DNA from: JAPUME01 sp027294185
GTDB lineage: Bacteria > Acidobacteriota > Terriglobia > UBA7540 > JAPUME01
NCBI GenBank assembly: GCA_963555835.3
Contig: CAUVWZ020000001.1
Location: forward strand, 1-64,000
Reading direction: 5' to 3'
DNA length: 64,000 bases
Numbering within the stretch: position 1 is the first letter of the stretch; the number at the start of each line of letters is the position of its first letter. The position numbers and the translations under genes are program-made. Of the stretch, positions 1-9,121 are shown piece after piece. Below the pieces are notes generated by a model that saw nothing but the letters and a program-made list of their open reading frames with translations, was not told the DNA's origin and did not search any database.

Positions 1-805
1 ACTCCTGAAGTTTCTTGCCCCGACGCGCCACCTCAGCCTCCAGGAACTCGAAACGGCGCTTGAACTTGCGATTGGCGGCCCGCAGGGCGCTTTCAGGGTC
101 AAAGTGCAGGAAACGGGCCAGATTCGCCGCGGCAAACAGGAGATCTCCTACCTCTTCCTCGGTTCTACGGCGTTCCGGGCCGGGTTCAGGAGGAGAGGTT
201 TCAGGCCTCATACTCTCACCCTCGGAGCCGTTTCGAGGAATCTGTCGTCGAACCTCTTCCAGCTCCTCCGCCACCTTGTCGAGCAGATCCTCAACTCTCC
301 GCCATTCAAAGCCTGCCTCCGAGGCCCTTGTGCCCATTTCGTAGGCTTCGAGCGTCGAGGGAAGGCTGGGACTGATTCCTTCGAGTATTGACCCAGGGAA
401 AGGTGCGTTACTCTTTCCCCCTTCCCTCTGTTTTTTCTCGCTCTCCTTGACCGAGAGCCAGCTTTTAAGCGCCTCCTCGGAATTCTCTGCCCGCACATCA
501 CCGAACACGTGCGGGTGACGCCGGACGAGTTTTCGGTGGACGTCTTCGATTACATTCCTGATGTCGAACCGGCCCTCTTCGGAAGCCAATTGCGAATAGA
601 ACACGACCTGAAAAAGGAGGTCGCCCAACTCTTCGCGAAGCTCCGCAAAATCGCGAGAATTGACTGCATCCACAACCTCGTAGGCTTCCTCGAGCAGCAA
701 CGCCTTCACCGAGTCGTAATCCTGCTCACGGTCCCACGGACAACCGTCGGGACCGCGCAACCGCGCCGCCAACTCCACCAGCCTGGCCAGCTTTTCATCC
801 GGCAT
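1..805 (-). CDS. mazG: MazG nucleoside triphosphate pyrophosphohydrolase (3' end outside window)
   Basis: Cytoplasmic house-cleaning enzyme that hydrolyses NTPs to NMP and pyrophosphate. Reading from an ATG at 805 gives an open frame to the window edge (about 268 residues). The first MazG domain shows LRGPDGCPW near the N-terminus, then EEAYE and ELGDLLFQVVF, which carry the metal-binding acidic residues. The second domain repeats the pattern as EEEVGDLLFAAANLAR followed by DPESALRAANRKFKRRF. This two-domain layout is that of E. coli-type MazG. The linker between the domains (codons at roughly 185-240) is longer and more Pro/Glu-rich than usual. The gene diverges from the DUF1844 gene across a 440-base gap. 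The last few residues lie beyond position 1. Confidence 0.9.
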   Translation of the reverse strand, partial: MPDEKLARLVELAARLRGPDGCPWDREQDYDSVKALLLEEAYEVVDAVNSRDFAELREELGDLLFQVVFYSQLASEEGRFDIRNVIEDVHRKLVRRHPHVFGDVRAENSEEALKSWLSVKESEKKQREGGKSNAPFPGSILEGISPSLPSTLEAYEMGTRASEAGFEWRRVEDLLDKVAEELEEVRRQIPRNGSEGESMRPETSPPEPGPERRRTEEEVGDLLFAAANLARFLHFDPESALRAANRKFKRRFEFLEAEVARRGKKLQE

Positions 806-945
806 GGAATACCCTTGAGCCCACCACTGGCAAGATTCCAGGAGGGTCCTTACATCGGTCTGGCTCGGAATACGGTTACTTCCTGCAGAGGGAAACAGTA
901 TCCGCCCCATTGGCAGAGGGACAAGGTTCGATGTTCAATTTCCAG

Positions 946-990
946 TTGTCAACGGTCAATCGTCAATGGTCAACGGCCAACACTCAACAC
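946..990. repeat. Degenerate GTCAAYGG short tandem repeats in the mazG/DUF1844 intergenic gap
   Basis: The 440-base gap between the divergent genes (806-1245) holds four to five imperfect copies of an 8-10 base unit resembling GTCAATGGTC/GTCAACGGCC, ending in CACTCAACAC. No coding potential is convincing here. The remainder of the gap contains a TTGACA at about 1026 but no matching -10 box that I would defend, and a small palindrome TTCCCCTAAGGGAA near 1150. Confidence 0.4.
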
Positions 991-1245
991 TCGTAATCTT
1001 AAACTCTATCAGTCGCGCGGAAACTTTGACAACAACATTTTCTTCCCCCGAATGTGCCGTTTGCGACCCAAGGATGACGGGTTTACCTGCAGAAGGAGCG
1101 CGCGCTCATTGCCGCACTTGCGAAAAGGTGGTAGACTAATTCTCCTAAGTTCCCCTAAGGGAATCACTTACTACCACCTGCAGTATCCTGAATTTTCCCT
1201 TTTGGCGGGAACCTTTGACCAAGATTGGATAGGGGAAGCCACGTC

Positions 1246-1686
1246 ATGTCAGAACAAAACGGTGATTCATCCGATTTCAAGGTATTGGACCGTCGCAGTT
1301 TTCATTCCGACGGAAGTCGCCGGGAGGAAGAGAGTCCTACTCCTGAAGCGAAGCCTCCCTCTGAACCCGCTGCCCCAGAGCCTTCCCCTGAGATATCCTC
1401 GACCGCGGTTCCCCCGGAGAATACCCCCCCGGGTCCTGTAAATTTTGAGGGGTTGGTGTATTCGCTCAGTACGACGGCGCTGTTTCAACTGGGCGTCATG
1501 GAAGGCCCGGGCGGAGAAAACATTCCCGCTGACCTTCCCAATGCCCGCCGGACCATTGACATACTGAATGTTCTGAAAGAGAAGACTCAGGGCAATCTGA
1601 CTTCGAAGGAATCGAAGCTCCTCACCGATGTCCTCTATGAGCTGCAGATGACCTACGTTACGGCAGAAGGCGGTCAGGCCCAGTGA
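1246..1686 (+). CDS. DUF1844 domain protein
   Basis: Small protein of 146 residues and unknown function. The first 65 residues are a Pro/Glu/Ser-rich, probably disordered segment. The C-terminal part, from NFEGLVYSLSTTALFQLG to the end, matches DUF1844: a hydrophobic first helix, then DLPNARRTIDILNVLKEKTQGNL and a final helix LTDVLYELQMTYV. I chose the ATG at 1246 because AGGGGA lies about ten bases upstream; an in-frame TTG at 1225 is a weaker alternative. It is followed 70 bases later by the PhnP-like hydrolase and ribF on the same strand, so the three may be co-transcribed. No function can be inferred from context. Confidence 0.85.
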   Translation: MSEQNGDSSDFKVLDRRSFHSDGSRREEESPTPEAKPPSEPAAPEPSPEISSTAVPPENTPPGPVNFEGLVYSLSTTALFQLGVMEGPGGENIPADLPNARRTIDILNVLKEKTQGNLTSKESKLLTDVLYELQMTYVTAEGGQAQ

Positions 1687-1756
1687 AAAGCTCTACGGGG
1701 AAGCGACGCGAAAGCAGGCTTTCTGATTACCCAAAGCTAGGGAAGACACACACTCC

Positions 1757-2518
1757 GTGACTTTGACGTTTCTCGGGACAGGCACTTCAACCGGGGTCCC
1801 CATGATCGGATGCGATTGCCACGTATGCCGGTCGGCTGACTCCCGGGACAACCGCACCCGCCCCTCCGTCCTTCTCCGTTACGACAAGCGCGTAGTCTTA
1901 ATCGATACCACACCCGACTTCCGCGCTCAGGCGCTGCGGGAAGGCATCGACCGCCTCGATGCCGTCCTGTTTACCCATGCCCATGTAGATCATATCCTGG
2001 GGTTGGACGACGTCCGGGTGTTCAATTTTCGCCAGCAGGCTCCCATTCCCATCTACGCCAATCAGGCCACGCTTGAGGCGATTCAGCGTACCTTCAAATA
2101 CATCTTTGACGGGTCGCGCTATCACGGCGCAATTCCACAACTGGTCCCGCACGTAATTGAGGGTCCCGTAGAATTGTTCGGGTGCGAATTTCACCCCATC
2201 CCGGTGATGCATGGGGAGCTTGAAGTCTTAGGTTTTAGTTTTGGTAATGCCGCCTATGTTACTGATTTCAGTGAAATTCCTTCGGCCTCGAAAGAGAAGC
2301 TTCGGCGCCTCGACCTGCTGACTCTGGATGCCCTGCGGCACAAACCTCACCCCACCCATTCTTCGCTCGAGCAGTCCCTGGCTTTGGTCAAAGAGCTCGA
2401 ACCCCGGCAAGCCTACTTCACTCACATCGCCCATGATCTGCCGCACGCCGAGACCAATGCTTCCCTGCCGCCGAACGTGCGCCTGGCCCACGACGGCCTG
2501 AGTGTCGAGATCTCATAA
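1757..2518 (+). CDS. MBL-fold metallohydrolase, PhnP/lipoate-octanoyl-hydrolase-like
   Basis: Cytoplasmic metallo-beta-lactamase-fold hydrolase of 253 residues starting at a GTG. The N-terminus LTFLGTGTSTGVPMIGCDC followed by CxxC-type cysteines is typical of the PhnP/RNase Z-like branch. The metal-binding signature THAHVDHILGLDD is near residue 75, and further metal ligands are supplied by VMHGELEV and VTDFSEIP. The C-terminal YFTHIAHD adds the last histidine. PhnP proper is a cyclic phosphodiesterase of phosphonate catabolism, but no phn genes are nearby, so the substrate is unknown. The gene ends in TAATG, sharing bases with the ribF start, which implies translational coupling. Confidence 0.85.
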   Translation: MTLTFLGTGTSTGVPMIGCDCHVCRSADSRDNRTRPSVLLRYDKRVVLIDTTPDFRAQALREGIDRLDAVLFTHAHVDHILGLDDVRVFNFRQQAPIPIYANQATLEAIQRTFKYIFDGSRYHGAIPQLVPHVIEGPVELFGCEFHPIPVMHGELEVLGFSFGNAAYVTDFSEIPSASKEKLRRLDLLTLDALRHKPHPTHSSLEQSLALVKELEPRQAYFTHIAHDLPHAETNASLPPNVRLAHDGLSVEIS

Positions 2519-3543
2519 TGCGTATCGCAAGAAGTCTGGACGAGATCGGCGATATTTCCTCCGCGATGGCCACCCGCACGGTGCTCACCATCGGGAACTT
2601 CGACGGTGTGCATCGAGGGCACCAGCGGCTGCTCACTCAACTGGTCCGTCGCGCCTCGGAGTTGGGAGCCGTTCCGGCGGCCCTCACCTTCGACCCTCAT
2701 CCTCTCAAGATTGTGGCGCCTCAATTCGCTCCCAAACTGATTCTCACACTCGACACCAAGGCCCGATGGATGGAAGAGTTAGGGATTGAACTTTTCACGG
2801 TTCTCCCCTTTACCGAACAGATGGCACATCTATCGCCGGAAGCCTTTATCAAGCAGGTTGTGGTCGAGCGCCTCCGCCCCCGGGAGGTTCACGTCGGCCC
2901 CAGTTTTCGTTTCGGCCACCGCCAGCGGGGAGACACCGCTCTCCTCTCCGAGCTCGCCCAACGGTTCGGCTTCGGCGTGGAGATCATGCCGATGCTTGAG
3001 ATGCGCGGCCACACGGTGAGCAGCACACGGATCCGTGCGCTGGTCGCATCAGGCCACCTCAGCACGGCGGGCCGCCTGCTGGGACGTCCCTTCCGGCTCC
3101 ACGGCCCCCTGATTCGCGGACGGGGCATCGGACGCGAGCAGACGGTTCCCACCTTGAATCTCGACCCACAGGAATATCTTCTGCCGAAAGACGGGGTCTA
3201 TGTCACGCGAACTTACCTCCGGCCCGCACCGCCGGATTCGGGTCCCGATCATCCCGGTTATGAATCAGTGACCAACGTGGGCCACAGACCTACGTTTGGT
3301 GACCACCCGCTTAGCGTCGAGTCTTACCTGCTGGATTTTTCAGGAGAACAAAAGGCAACCGAAATTGAAACGGAGTTTCTCTACCGCCTGCGCGACGAGA
3401 TCAAGTTCCCCTCCCCCGTCGATCTCAAACGGCAGATTGAAACGGATGTCCGACGCGCCCGGCGATTCTTTCAACTGTTGAGACGACTCCAAACCCACAG
3501 TGACCGCCGCCTGAGCCCAACCGCCAGCTCTACGACTCGATGA
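2518..3543 (+). CDS. ribF: Bifunctional riboflavin kinase / FMN adenylyltransferase
   Basis: Makes FMN and FAD from riboflavin in the cytoplasm. The protein has 341 residues, slightly longer than the usual 310-320. The N-terminal FAD synthetase module shows TIGNFDGVHRGHQRLL (HxGH nucleotidyltransferase motif) near residue 25, LTFDPHPLKI, and VSSTRIRALVASG near residue 165. The C-terminal flavokinase module starts around residue 180 with LHGPLIRGRGIGREQTVPT and continues with VTNVGHRPTFG and SYLLDFSGE. The ATG overlaps the preceding stop (TAATG). The gene converges on ispG across a 75-base gap that contains short CGATGACY repeats. Confidence 0.95.
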   Translation: MRIARSLDEIGDISSAMATRTVLTIGNFDGVHRGHQRLLTQLVRRASELGAVPAALTFDPHPLKIVAPQFAPKLILTLDTKARWMEELGIELFTVLPFTEQMAHLSPEAFIKQVVVERLRPREVHVGPSFRFGHRQRGDTALLSELAQRFGFGVEIMPMLEMRGHTVSSTRIRALVASGHLSTAGRLLGRPFRLHGPLIRGRGIGREQTVPTLNLDPQEYLLPKDGVYVTRTYLRPAPPDSGPDHPGYESVTNVGHRPTFGDHPLSVESYLLDFSGEQKATEIETEFLYRLRDEIKFPSPVDLKRQIETDVRRARRFFQLLRRLQTHSDRRLSPTASSTTR

Positions 3544-3618
3544 CCCGATGACTCGATGACCGCGGGAATCCCCGAACTCGACTTGAATGGGAATCAAAAA
3601 GGAGAGAAGAGATCGGCT

Positions 3619-4761
3619 TCAGCCCGAAGATGGGGGAGAAGCCAGCTCGACCGCCGGGGCAGATGTAGGTTCATTCTTTTCAGCCACATACCGCTCAATT
3701 TCTTTCACCAGTTCGGGCACGATATCGGCTTCCGAAACCCGCCGGACGACTTTCCCCTCGCGGTAGATGACGCCGTTGCCGCGCCCGCAAGCCACACCTA
3801 AATCAGCCTCGCGCGCCTCGCCGGGTCCGTTAACCGCGCAGCCCATCACGGCCAGCGATACCGGGTAGCGGATGTGCGCCGTCGCCTGCTCGATTTCACC
3901 GGCGATCTTGAACAGGTCCACTTCCAGCCTTCCGCAGGTGGGACAGGCGATCACCACCGGGCCGCGGCTGCGCAACTCGAGCGCCTTCAGAATCTCGTAG
4001 CCCACTCGCACTTCCTCCGCCGGGTCTGTGGCCAGCGAGACGCGAATCGTATCGCCGATGCCTTCCGCCAGCAGCATCCCCAATCCAATGGACGACTTGA
4101 TCGTTCCCACATATTGCGTACCGGCTTCGGTGATGCCGAGGTGAAAGGGATAGTCGCACCTCGTCGCCAGCAGACGGTACGCCGCGACGGTCAGCTTCAC
4201 GTTCGAGGACTTGAGGGAAATAATGATGTCGCGGAAATCCAGCTCTTCCAGAATGCCGATGTGGTACTGGGCGCTCTCGGCCATCGCCTCCGGCGTCGGG
4301 TAGCCGTATTTCTCAAGCAGCCGCCGCTCGAGCGACCCGGCATTGACGCCGATGCGAATCGGGACTTTGCATTCCTGCGCCTTTCGCACCACCTGGCGGA
4401 CCTTTTCCGCGTCGCCGATATTTCCGGGGTTGATGCGAAGCTTGTCGATGCCCGCATCGAGAACCATCAGGGCCAGTTTGTACTGAAAATGAATGTCGGC
4501 GACCAGAACGGCATCGGACCGTTTGCGAATCTCGACCAGAGCCCTGGCCGCTTCAACGTCGGGCACGGCGAGGCGGACGATTTCGCAGCCCGCCTCCTCC
4601 ATCTGCCGAATCTGCTCGAGTGTGGCCTCAACATCACGCGTGTCGGTCTTTGTCATCGACTGCACGGTGATGGCCGCATCTCCGCCCACCGTCAGTCGTC
4701 CGATCCGGACTGTGCGCGTCTTGCGGCGAGGGTTGAAATGTTCTGTGTCGCTAAAGTTCAA
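3619..4761 (-). CDS. ispG: 4-hydroxy-3-methylbut-2-enyl diphosphate synthase (flavodoxin)
   Basis: Penultimate [4Fe-4S] enzyme of the MEP isoprenoid pathway, converting ME-cPP to HMBPP. The 380-residue protein has the standard bacterial two-domain form without the large plant-type insert. The N-terminal TIM-barrel part includes VQSMTKTDTRD and LVADIHFQYKLAL. The C-terminal part has CPTCGRLEVD and VMGCAVNGPGEA, which carry the three cluster cysteines. A TTG serves as start at 4761. It is the last gene of the minus-strand uppS-cdsA-dxr-rseP-ispG series, a common arrangement that joins the MEP pathway to undecaprenyl lipid synthesis. The C-terminal 20 residues (SAPAVELASPPSSG) are a low-complexity tail. 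Confidence 0.95.
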   Translation of the reverse strand: MNFSDTEHFNPRRKTRTVRIGRLTVGGDAAITVQSMTKTDTRDVEATLEQIRQMEEAGCEIVRLAVPDVEAARALVEIRKRSDAVLVADIHFQYKLALMVLDAGIDKLRINPGNIGDAEKVRQVVRKAQECKVPIRIGVNAGSLERRLLEKYGYPTPEAMAESAQYHIGILEELDFRDIIISLKSSNVKLTVAAYRLLATRCDYPFHLGITEAGTQYVGTIKSSIGLGMLLAEGIGDTIRVSLATDPAEEVRVGYEILKALELRSRGPVVIACPTCGRLEVDLFKIAGEIEQATAHIRYPVSLAVMGCAVNGPGEAREADLGVACGRGNGVIYREGKVVRRVSEADIVPELVKEIERYVAEKNEPTSAPAVELASPPSSG

Positions 4762-4833
4762 AACGTTGTCCTATTACTCGAAGCCGGATCAAGCCTCCTC
4801 CGGCATGCTCACCGGAGTTCTCAACTCCGCCTT

Positions 4834-6153
4834 CTATCCCGGCGTGAAGATTTTTGCGATATCGTTGTACATCACAAAAACGGCAAACATGATCAGAACC
4901 ATCATGCCCGCCATGGTGAATCGCTCCTTGAGTTTCACGCTCATGTCCCGCCGCATCAACGATTCGATGGCCAGGAAAAGGATCACTCCCCCATCGAGGA
5001 CCGGAATCGGCAAAAGGTTGAGAATCCCCAGTTGCAGGCTGATAAACGCCATGATCTCTATCAGTTGCGGCAGGCCGGCTTCGTAAGCCTGGCCCGAAAT
5101 TTGAGCGATTCCGATCGGACCAGACAACGCCCGCGCCGAGAGAGCTCCCGTGAGCAGCTTCCCTATGATTTGGAAGGTGCGCACCGTGTTGCGGGAGAGA
5201 TCCTCCACGGACCGCTCCCAGGCCTGAAGCCAGGGAAGCTGCTTAACCACAGTGTCATTTCGGAAGGTGACACCGATGCGCCACTTGGTCACTTCGCCCA
5301 ATTCCGAATAGATCGGTTTAAGACGGGTCTCGATTTTCTCTCCCCCGCGCCGAACCGTCATTGCGACCTCAGCCCCTTCCAGCGTCTGGAGGAGCGGTGA
5401 CAGGCACACCCAGCAGAATAATTCCCTGCCGTTTATGGCTACAATCTCGTCGCCCTGCTGCAATCCCGCTAGGCCGGCAGGCAACTCGGGATCGATCACG
5501 TCCAGTACGGCGGGCATGTAAGGAAACCAACCGACGCTCCCCACCTGATTCGGACCTTTCGCTTGCGGAGTAACGCTCACCCGGAAGGTCTCATCGCCCC
5601 TCAGTATCGTCAGGGCGATCGGTTCATTCACAGTCGTCAGGACCTCAAACTGCAGTTCCTCCCAGGTGGGATTCGCAAGCTTCCCGGCCGCCACAATACG
5701 GTCACCCGACTTGATGCCTGCCTCCTCGGCAGGGGCCCCTTCGTCAACGTCTCCCACTCGCGCGGGTTGTTCCAGAAAGGCCGGTCTCTCATAGTGATAA
5801 TGGAAAAGTCCCGCCATAAGCGTGACCGCGAGAAAGCCGTTCATCAGGGGGCCCATGGCTACTACGATAAAGCGCTGCCAGCGCGGTTTTGAGTAGAACT
5901 CCGCCGGGTCGCCCGTATGCTCGTCGGTGGGTTGCTCGCCGGCCATCTTGACGTAGCCACCCAGCGGCAGCAGGGCGATGCGATAGTCGGTACCCCCCCT
6001 CTTGAACCCGACCAGACGAGGGCCGAATCCCAGGGAAAAGGTCAGCACCCGGATGCCGAAAAACTTCGCGGCCAGGAAGTGCCCCAGCTCGTGAATGAAA
6101 ATCATCACGCCCAGCACGACAATGACCGAACCGGCGTTGGTGAGAAAATGCAG
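4834..6153 (-). CDS. rseP: Site-2 protease RseP (M50 zinc metalloprotease)
   Basis: Inner-membrane intramembrane protease that cleaves anti-sigma factors during envelope stress. HELGHFLAAKFFG gives the zinc-binding HExxH near the N-terminus, and NLLPIPVLDGG in the last third supplies the aspartate ligand. One clear PDZ region lies between (PAEEAGIKSGDRIVAA) with a second less regular one (PAGLAGLQQGDEIVAINGRE). The family N-terminus (hydrophobic segment FLTNAGSVIVVLGVMIFI) is readable only from a CTG at 6153; the first standard in-frame start is a GTG at 6117, inside that segment. An ATG a few bases upstream is in another frame and a single-base change would join it, so the start may contain a sequencing error. 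Confidence 0.88.
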   Translation of the reverse strand: MHFLTNAGSVIVVLGVMIFIHELGHFLAAKFFGIRVLTFSLGFGPRLVGFKRGGTDYRIALLPLGGYVKMAGEQPTDEHTGDPAEFYSKPRWQRFIVVAMGPLMNGFLAVTLMAGLFHYHYERPAFLEQPARVGDVDEGAPAEEAGIKSGDRIVAAGKLANPTWEELQFEVLTTVNEPIALTILRGDETFRVSVTPQAKGPNQVGSVGWFPYMPAVLDVIDPELPAGLAGLQQGDEIVAINGRELFCWVCLSPLLQTLEGAEVAMTVRRGGEKIETRLKPIYSELGEVTKWRIGVTFRNDTVVKQLPWLQAWERSVEDLSRNTVRTFQIIGKLLTGALSARALSGPIGIAQISGQAYEAGLPQLIEIMAFISLQLGILNLLPIPVLDGGVILFLAIESLMRRDMSVKLKERFTMAGMMVLIMFAVFVMYNDIAKIFTPG

Positions 6154-6176
6154 ATAACATCCTGCTGGGTTACTCC

Positions 6177-7373
6177 TTAGGTGAAATCGTTGAGGAGGCT
6201 TTCGCGGGCATAAGCCCTCGCCTCACGGTCACAATCCCAGACGTCCGCCAGCGATCTGAGCCGAGCCACTGAGGTCCGCCGCAGCACCCGCTGGATGAGG
6301 CGGGGAATATCGGTAAACTTGACCCGCCGCTTCAGGAAAGCCTCGACGGCAACCTCATCGGCAGCGTTCAAGGCGCAAGGCATCGACCCTCCCGACTCGA
6401 GCGCCTCTCGCGCCAGCCCCAGGCACGGAAACCGCCGCAGGTCGGGCAGCTCAAAATCGAGCCGCTTCATCTGCTCCCACGACAGCGCCTGCGAAGCCCC
6501 CTTCGCCGCCACCCCGTTTATGGATAAACGGTCGGGATAGTTCAGCGCGTAGCGGATGGGCAGCTTCATGTCCGCCACGCCCATCTGGGCGATCAGGGAC
6601 CCATCCTTAAATTCTACCATGGAGTGGACGATAGATTGCGGGTGGATCAGCACCTGAATGGCTTCCGAGGGCATACGGAAAAGCCAGTGGGCCTCGATGA
6701 CCTCGAATCCCTTGTTCATCAGCGTCGCCGAATCGAGAGTAATGCGGCCGCCCATCTTCCAGGTAGGATGCCGCAGCGCCTGTTCGGGTCTGATTCTTTC
6801 CAGCGCCCTGCGGGAAGTTTTCAGAAACGGCCCCCCCGAGGCGGTCAAAATGAGGTTTCGGACTTCCTCTCGCCGTCCGGCCCTTAAACATTGGTGGATG
6901 GCATTATGTTCGCTATCGACGGGAAGAATGTCGCTTTTCGTTTTCCGTGCCAGGCGGGTGATCAACTCCCCGGCTACTACCAGTGTTTCTTTGTTGGCCA
7001 GGGCCACGGACTTCCCCGACTCGACGGCCCGGTAGGTGGCCTCCAGTCCTGTGACTCCGTGCGAGGCCGAAACGACGGTATCGACCTGTGGATGCGTAGC
7101 CGCCTCCGACATTCCGCCGCTTCCGAAAACAATCTTCACACGCGGCCGATAGCCTTCCATCCGAAGCCTCTCCCGAAGACTCCGGGCCAGCTTTAGGTCC
7201 CGCACGGATACTATTTTGGGTTGAAGTTGATGGATTTGTCGATGGAGGACTCGAAGGTTTCCTCCGGCGGTGAGACCGATGACGCGAAAGCGGTCCGCCA
7301 GGGACTGGATCACTCGACAGGTGTTTCGGCCTACCGAGCCCGTGGAACCGAGAATACAGACGCCCTTTACCAT
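6177..7373 (-). CDS. dxr: 1-deoxy-D-xylulose-5-phosphate reductoisomerase
   Basis: First committed enzyme of the MEP pathway, converting DXP to MEP with NADPH. The protein is 398 residues, normal for the family. The nucleotide-binding motif ILGSTGSVGRNT is at the N-terminus, ANKETLVVAGE around residue 115, and the metal-binding motif LPVDSEHNAIHQ around residue 140. The start is the ATG at 7373; reading upstream to 7406 would add eleven unrelated residues. The ATG overlaps the cdsA stop codon (ATGGTAA), which implies coupled translation. rseP begins about 25 bases downstream. Confidence 0.95.
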   Translation of the reverse strand: MVKGVCILGSTGSVGRNTCRVIQSLADRFRVIGLTAGGNLRVLHRQIHQLQPKIVSVRDLKLARSLRERLRMEGYRPRVKIVFGSGGMSEAATHPQVDTVVSASHGVTGLEATYRAVESGKSVALANKETLVVAGELITRLARKTKSDILPVDSEHNAIHQCLRAGRREEVRNLILTASGGPFLKTSRRALERIRPEQALRHPTWKMGGRITLDSATLMNKGFEVIEAHWLFRMPSEAIQVLIHPQSIVHSMVEFKDGSLIAQMGVADMKLPIRYALNYPDRLSINGVAAKGASQALSWEQMKRLDFELPDLRRFPCLGLAREALESGGSMPCALNAADEVAVEAFLKRRVKFTDIPRLIQRVLRRTSVARLRSLADVWDCDREARAYARESLLNDFT

Positions 7374-8265
7374 CCCGCCAATCTCTCCACCACGCCCGCA
7401 AGCCACAGAACCGGCGCCGCCGTCAACAAGCTATCCAGCCGGTCAAGAAGACCCCCATGCCCGGGAAGAATCGTGGAGGAATCCTTCACGCCCGCTGAGC
7501 GCTTCAGGGCCGACTCCGCCAGGTCGCCCACTTGCCCGGCCACGGCCACCACCGCGGCCAGTATGAGAACTCCCGCCATCGACCGCGACTCCAAAATAAA
7601 GACGGCGACAGCGCTCCCACCCCGAGGCTTCCCGCCAGCCCCCCAACGGCTCCCTCCACGGTTTTCTTGGGGCTTATCGCAGGGGCAAACCGGAAACGTC
7701 CCAATCCCCGGCCCACAAAGTAAGCGGCGACGTCCCCCACCCAGACCACGGCGAACAGGAAGAGGACCAGCATCCCGCCACTCTCGGGATCATCAAAGCG
7801 CAGCCTCGCCAGCCAGCTAAGCCCCAGACCGATAAAGATAACGCCGAAAAGCGTCGCTGCCACAGCGGGTAAGTATGCCTTTACATCCTGCCGGCCGCCG
7901 AGTGCCAACAGAGGGAACACCGTCACAAAGCCAACCAGCACCGGAACAAGGCCGAAACCGAGACCCATATCATTGACTTCAAGAATCTGTGCGACGGGGA
8001 GCACCAAGCCTCCCAGATAACCTAAGACGGGAAACGTTCCCAGCCCGGCATGCTCGACCATCCGGAAGTACTCGTACAGGCAAAGCTCAATGGTCAGCAC
8101 CAGTGCGGGCAGGAAAAGCCACAAGGGCGCGAACCCGGCCAGGTAAACGGTGGGAATCAGCAGAAGTATGGCTGTGAGGATGCGTTGATGAAGATTGGAC
8201 CGCCGGGCGAAAGAATCCGGGGCCTTTTCCGCCGCCCGAGGCAGGCTCGATTCACCCGTCGTCAC
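7367..8265 (-). CDS. cdsA: Phosphatidate cytidylyltransferase, frameshifted as sequenced
   Basis: Membrane enzyme that makes CDP-diacylglycerol from phosphatidate and CTP. The N-terminal three quarters read as a multi-span protein from a GTG at 8265 through ISPKKTVEGAVGG, then lose frame between about 7606 and 7625. The conserved CdsA signature continues in a different frame as GQVGDLAESALKRSAGVKDS followed by PGHGGLLDRLDS. Adding one base restores a 299-residue protein. The GTG start overlaps the uppS stop (GTGA) and the stop overlaps dxr. Because cdsA is essential and no second copy is seen here, I read the break as a sequencing error rather than a pseudogene. Confidence 0.88.
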
Positions 8266-8981
8266 TGGCCCAGCCCCCCATAGCGCCGCTCCCGCTTCTG
8301 GAAGTCAACCACGGCTTGAAGCAAATCGAGCTGCGTGAAGTCGGGCCAATACTTGCTCGTCACCCATATTTCAGAGTAGGCCACCTGCCAGAGCAGGAAG
8401 TTGCTCAAGCGCAACTCGCCGCTGGTGCGAATCAGAAGGTCCGGGTCGGGAAGATCCCGCGTGTAGAGAGCCTGGCTGATCGTCTCCTCATCGATGCGCA
8501 ACTGGCCGTTGTGGGAGCCGCGTTTGACCAGCTCCCGGGTCGCGTCCACAATTTCCGCCCGCGAGCCGTAATTGAGGGCCAGGGTCAGCCGCATCCCTTG
8601 TTGTTCTGAGTCCGCTCGACGGCGCGCTCCAGGTCTTTCTGCACGGCTTTCGACAACTCACCGATGCGCCCGATACTCTCCAGGCGAATGTTGTTTTCGT
8701 TCAAATCATCTACGGCATCCTTCAGATATTCCCGCAGCAACGACATGAGAAACCGGACCTCGGCGGGGGGCCGTTTCCAGTTCTCGAGCGAGAACGCGTA
8801 GAGGGGTGAGAAAAGATATACCCAGGCGGGTGCAGCCTTTCACCGCTTCCCGAACCGCTCCCATGCCCGCCCGGTGGCCCGCAAAGCGCGGCAGATGTTT
8901 CCCTTTGGCCCAGCGCCCGTTTCCGTCCATGATGATGGCGATGTGGGCGGGAAGGCGGTCGAGATCGATCGCCGCCAGCAG
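8262..8981 (-). CDS. uppS: Undecaprenyl diphosphate synthase (cis-prenyltransferase), two frameshifts
   Basis: Makes the C55 lipid carrier precursor for cell-wall synthesis. The family start motif AIIMDGNGRWAKGKHLPRF is clear (ATG of MDGNG at 8930), then one extra base in the G4 run at 8803-8806 breaks the expected LTLYAFSLENWKRPPAEV, which continues in the next frame. A compensating missing base at the CCC run 8595-8597 returns to the frame of LTLALNYGSRAEI, DPDLLIRTSGELRLSNFLLWQ and ERRYGG. The net length is in frame. No standard start is seen upstream of MDGNG although homology extends to about 8981 (CTG), so a third error near the start is possible. It heads the lipid operon. Confidence 0.85.
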
Positions 8982-9121
8982 TTCGGCTTCTCGTTTTGAG
9001 CTTTTCTGAGATGATCGAACGGGGTCAAACGCTTCTTCTCCCGAGAATCAAAGTTAGCACACCGACCTATCCCCCGCAAGCGAGTGCGGTCCCGCAGCTT
9101 TCAGAGGTGGAATCACGGGTC

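Noticed and set aside
509..1441. Long plus-strand open frame of about 310 codons
   Set aside because: It is antisense to mazG for its first part and runs through non-coding sequence and the DUF1844 N-terminus in the wrong frame; it has no family features.
3874..5400. Plus-strand open frame of about 508 codons
   Set aside because: It is the antisense shadow of ispG and rseP, whose motifs are all on the minus strand; its composition (His/Arg/Gln-rich) is typical of such shadows.
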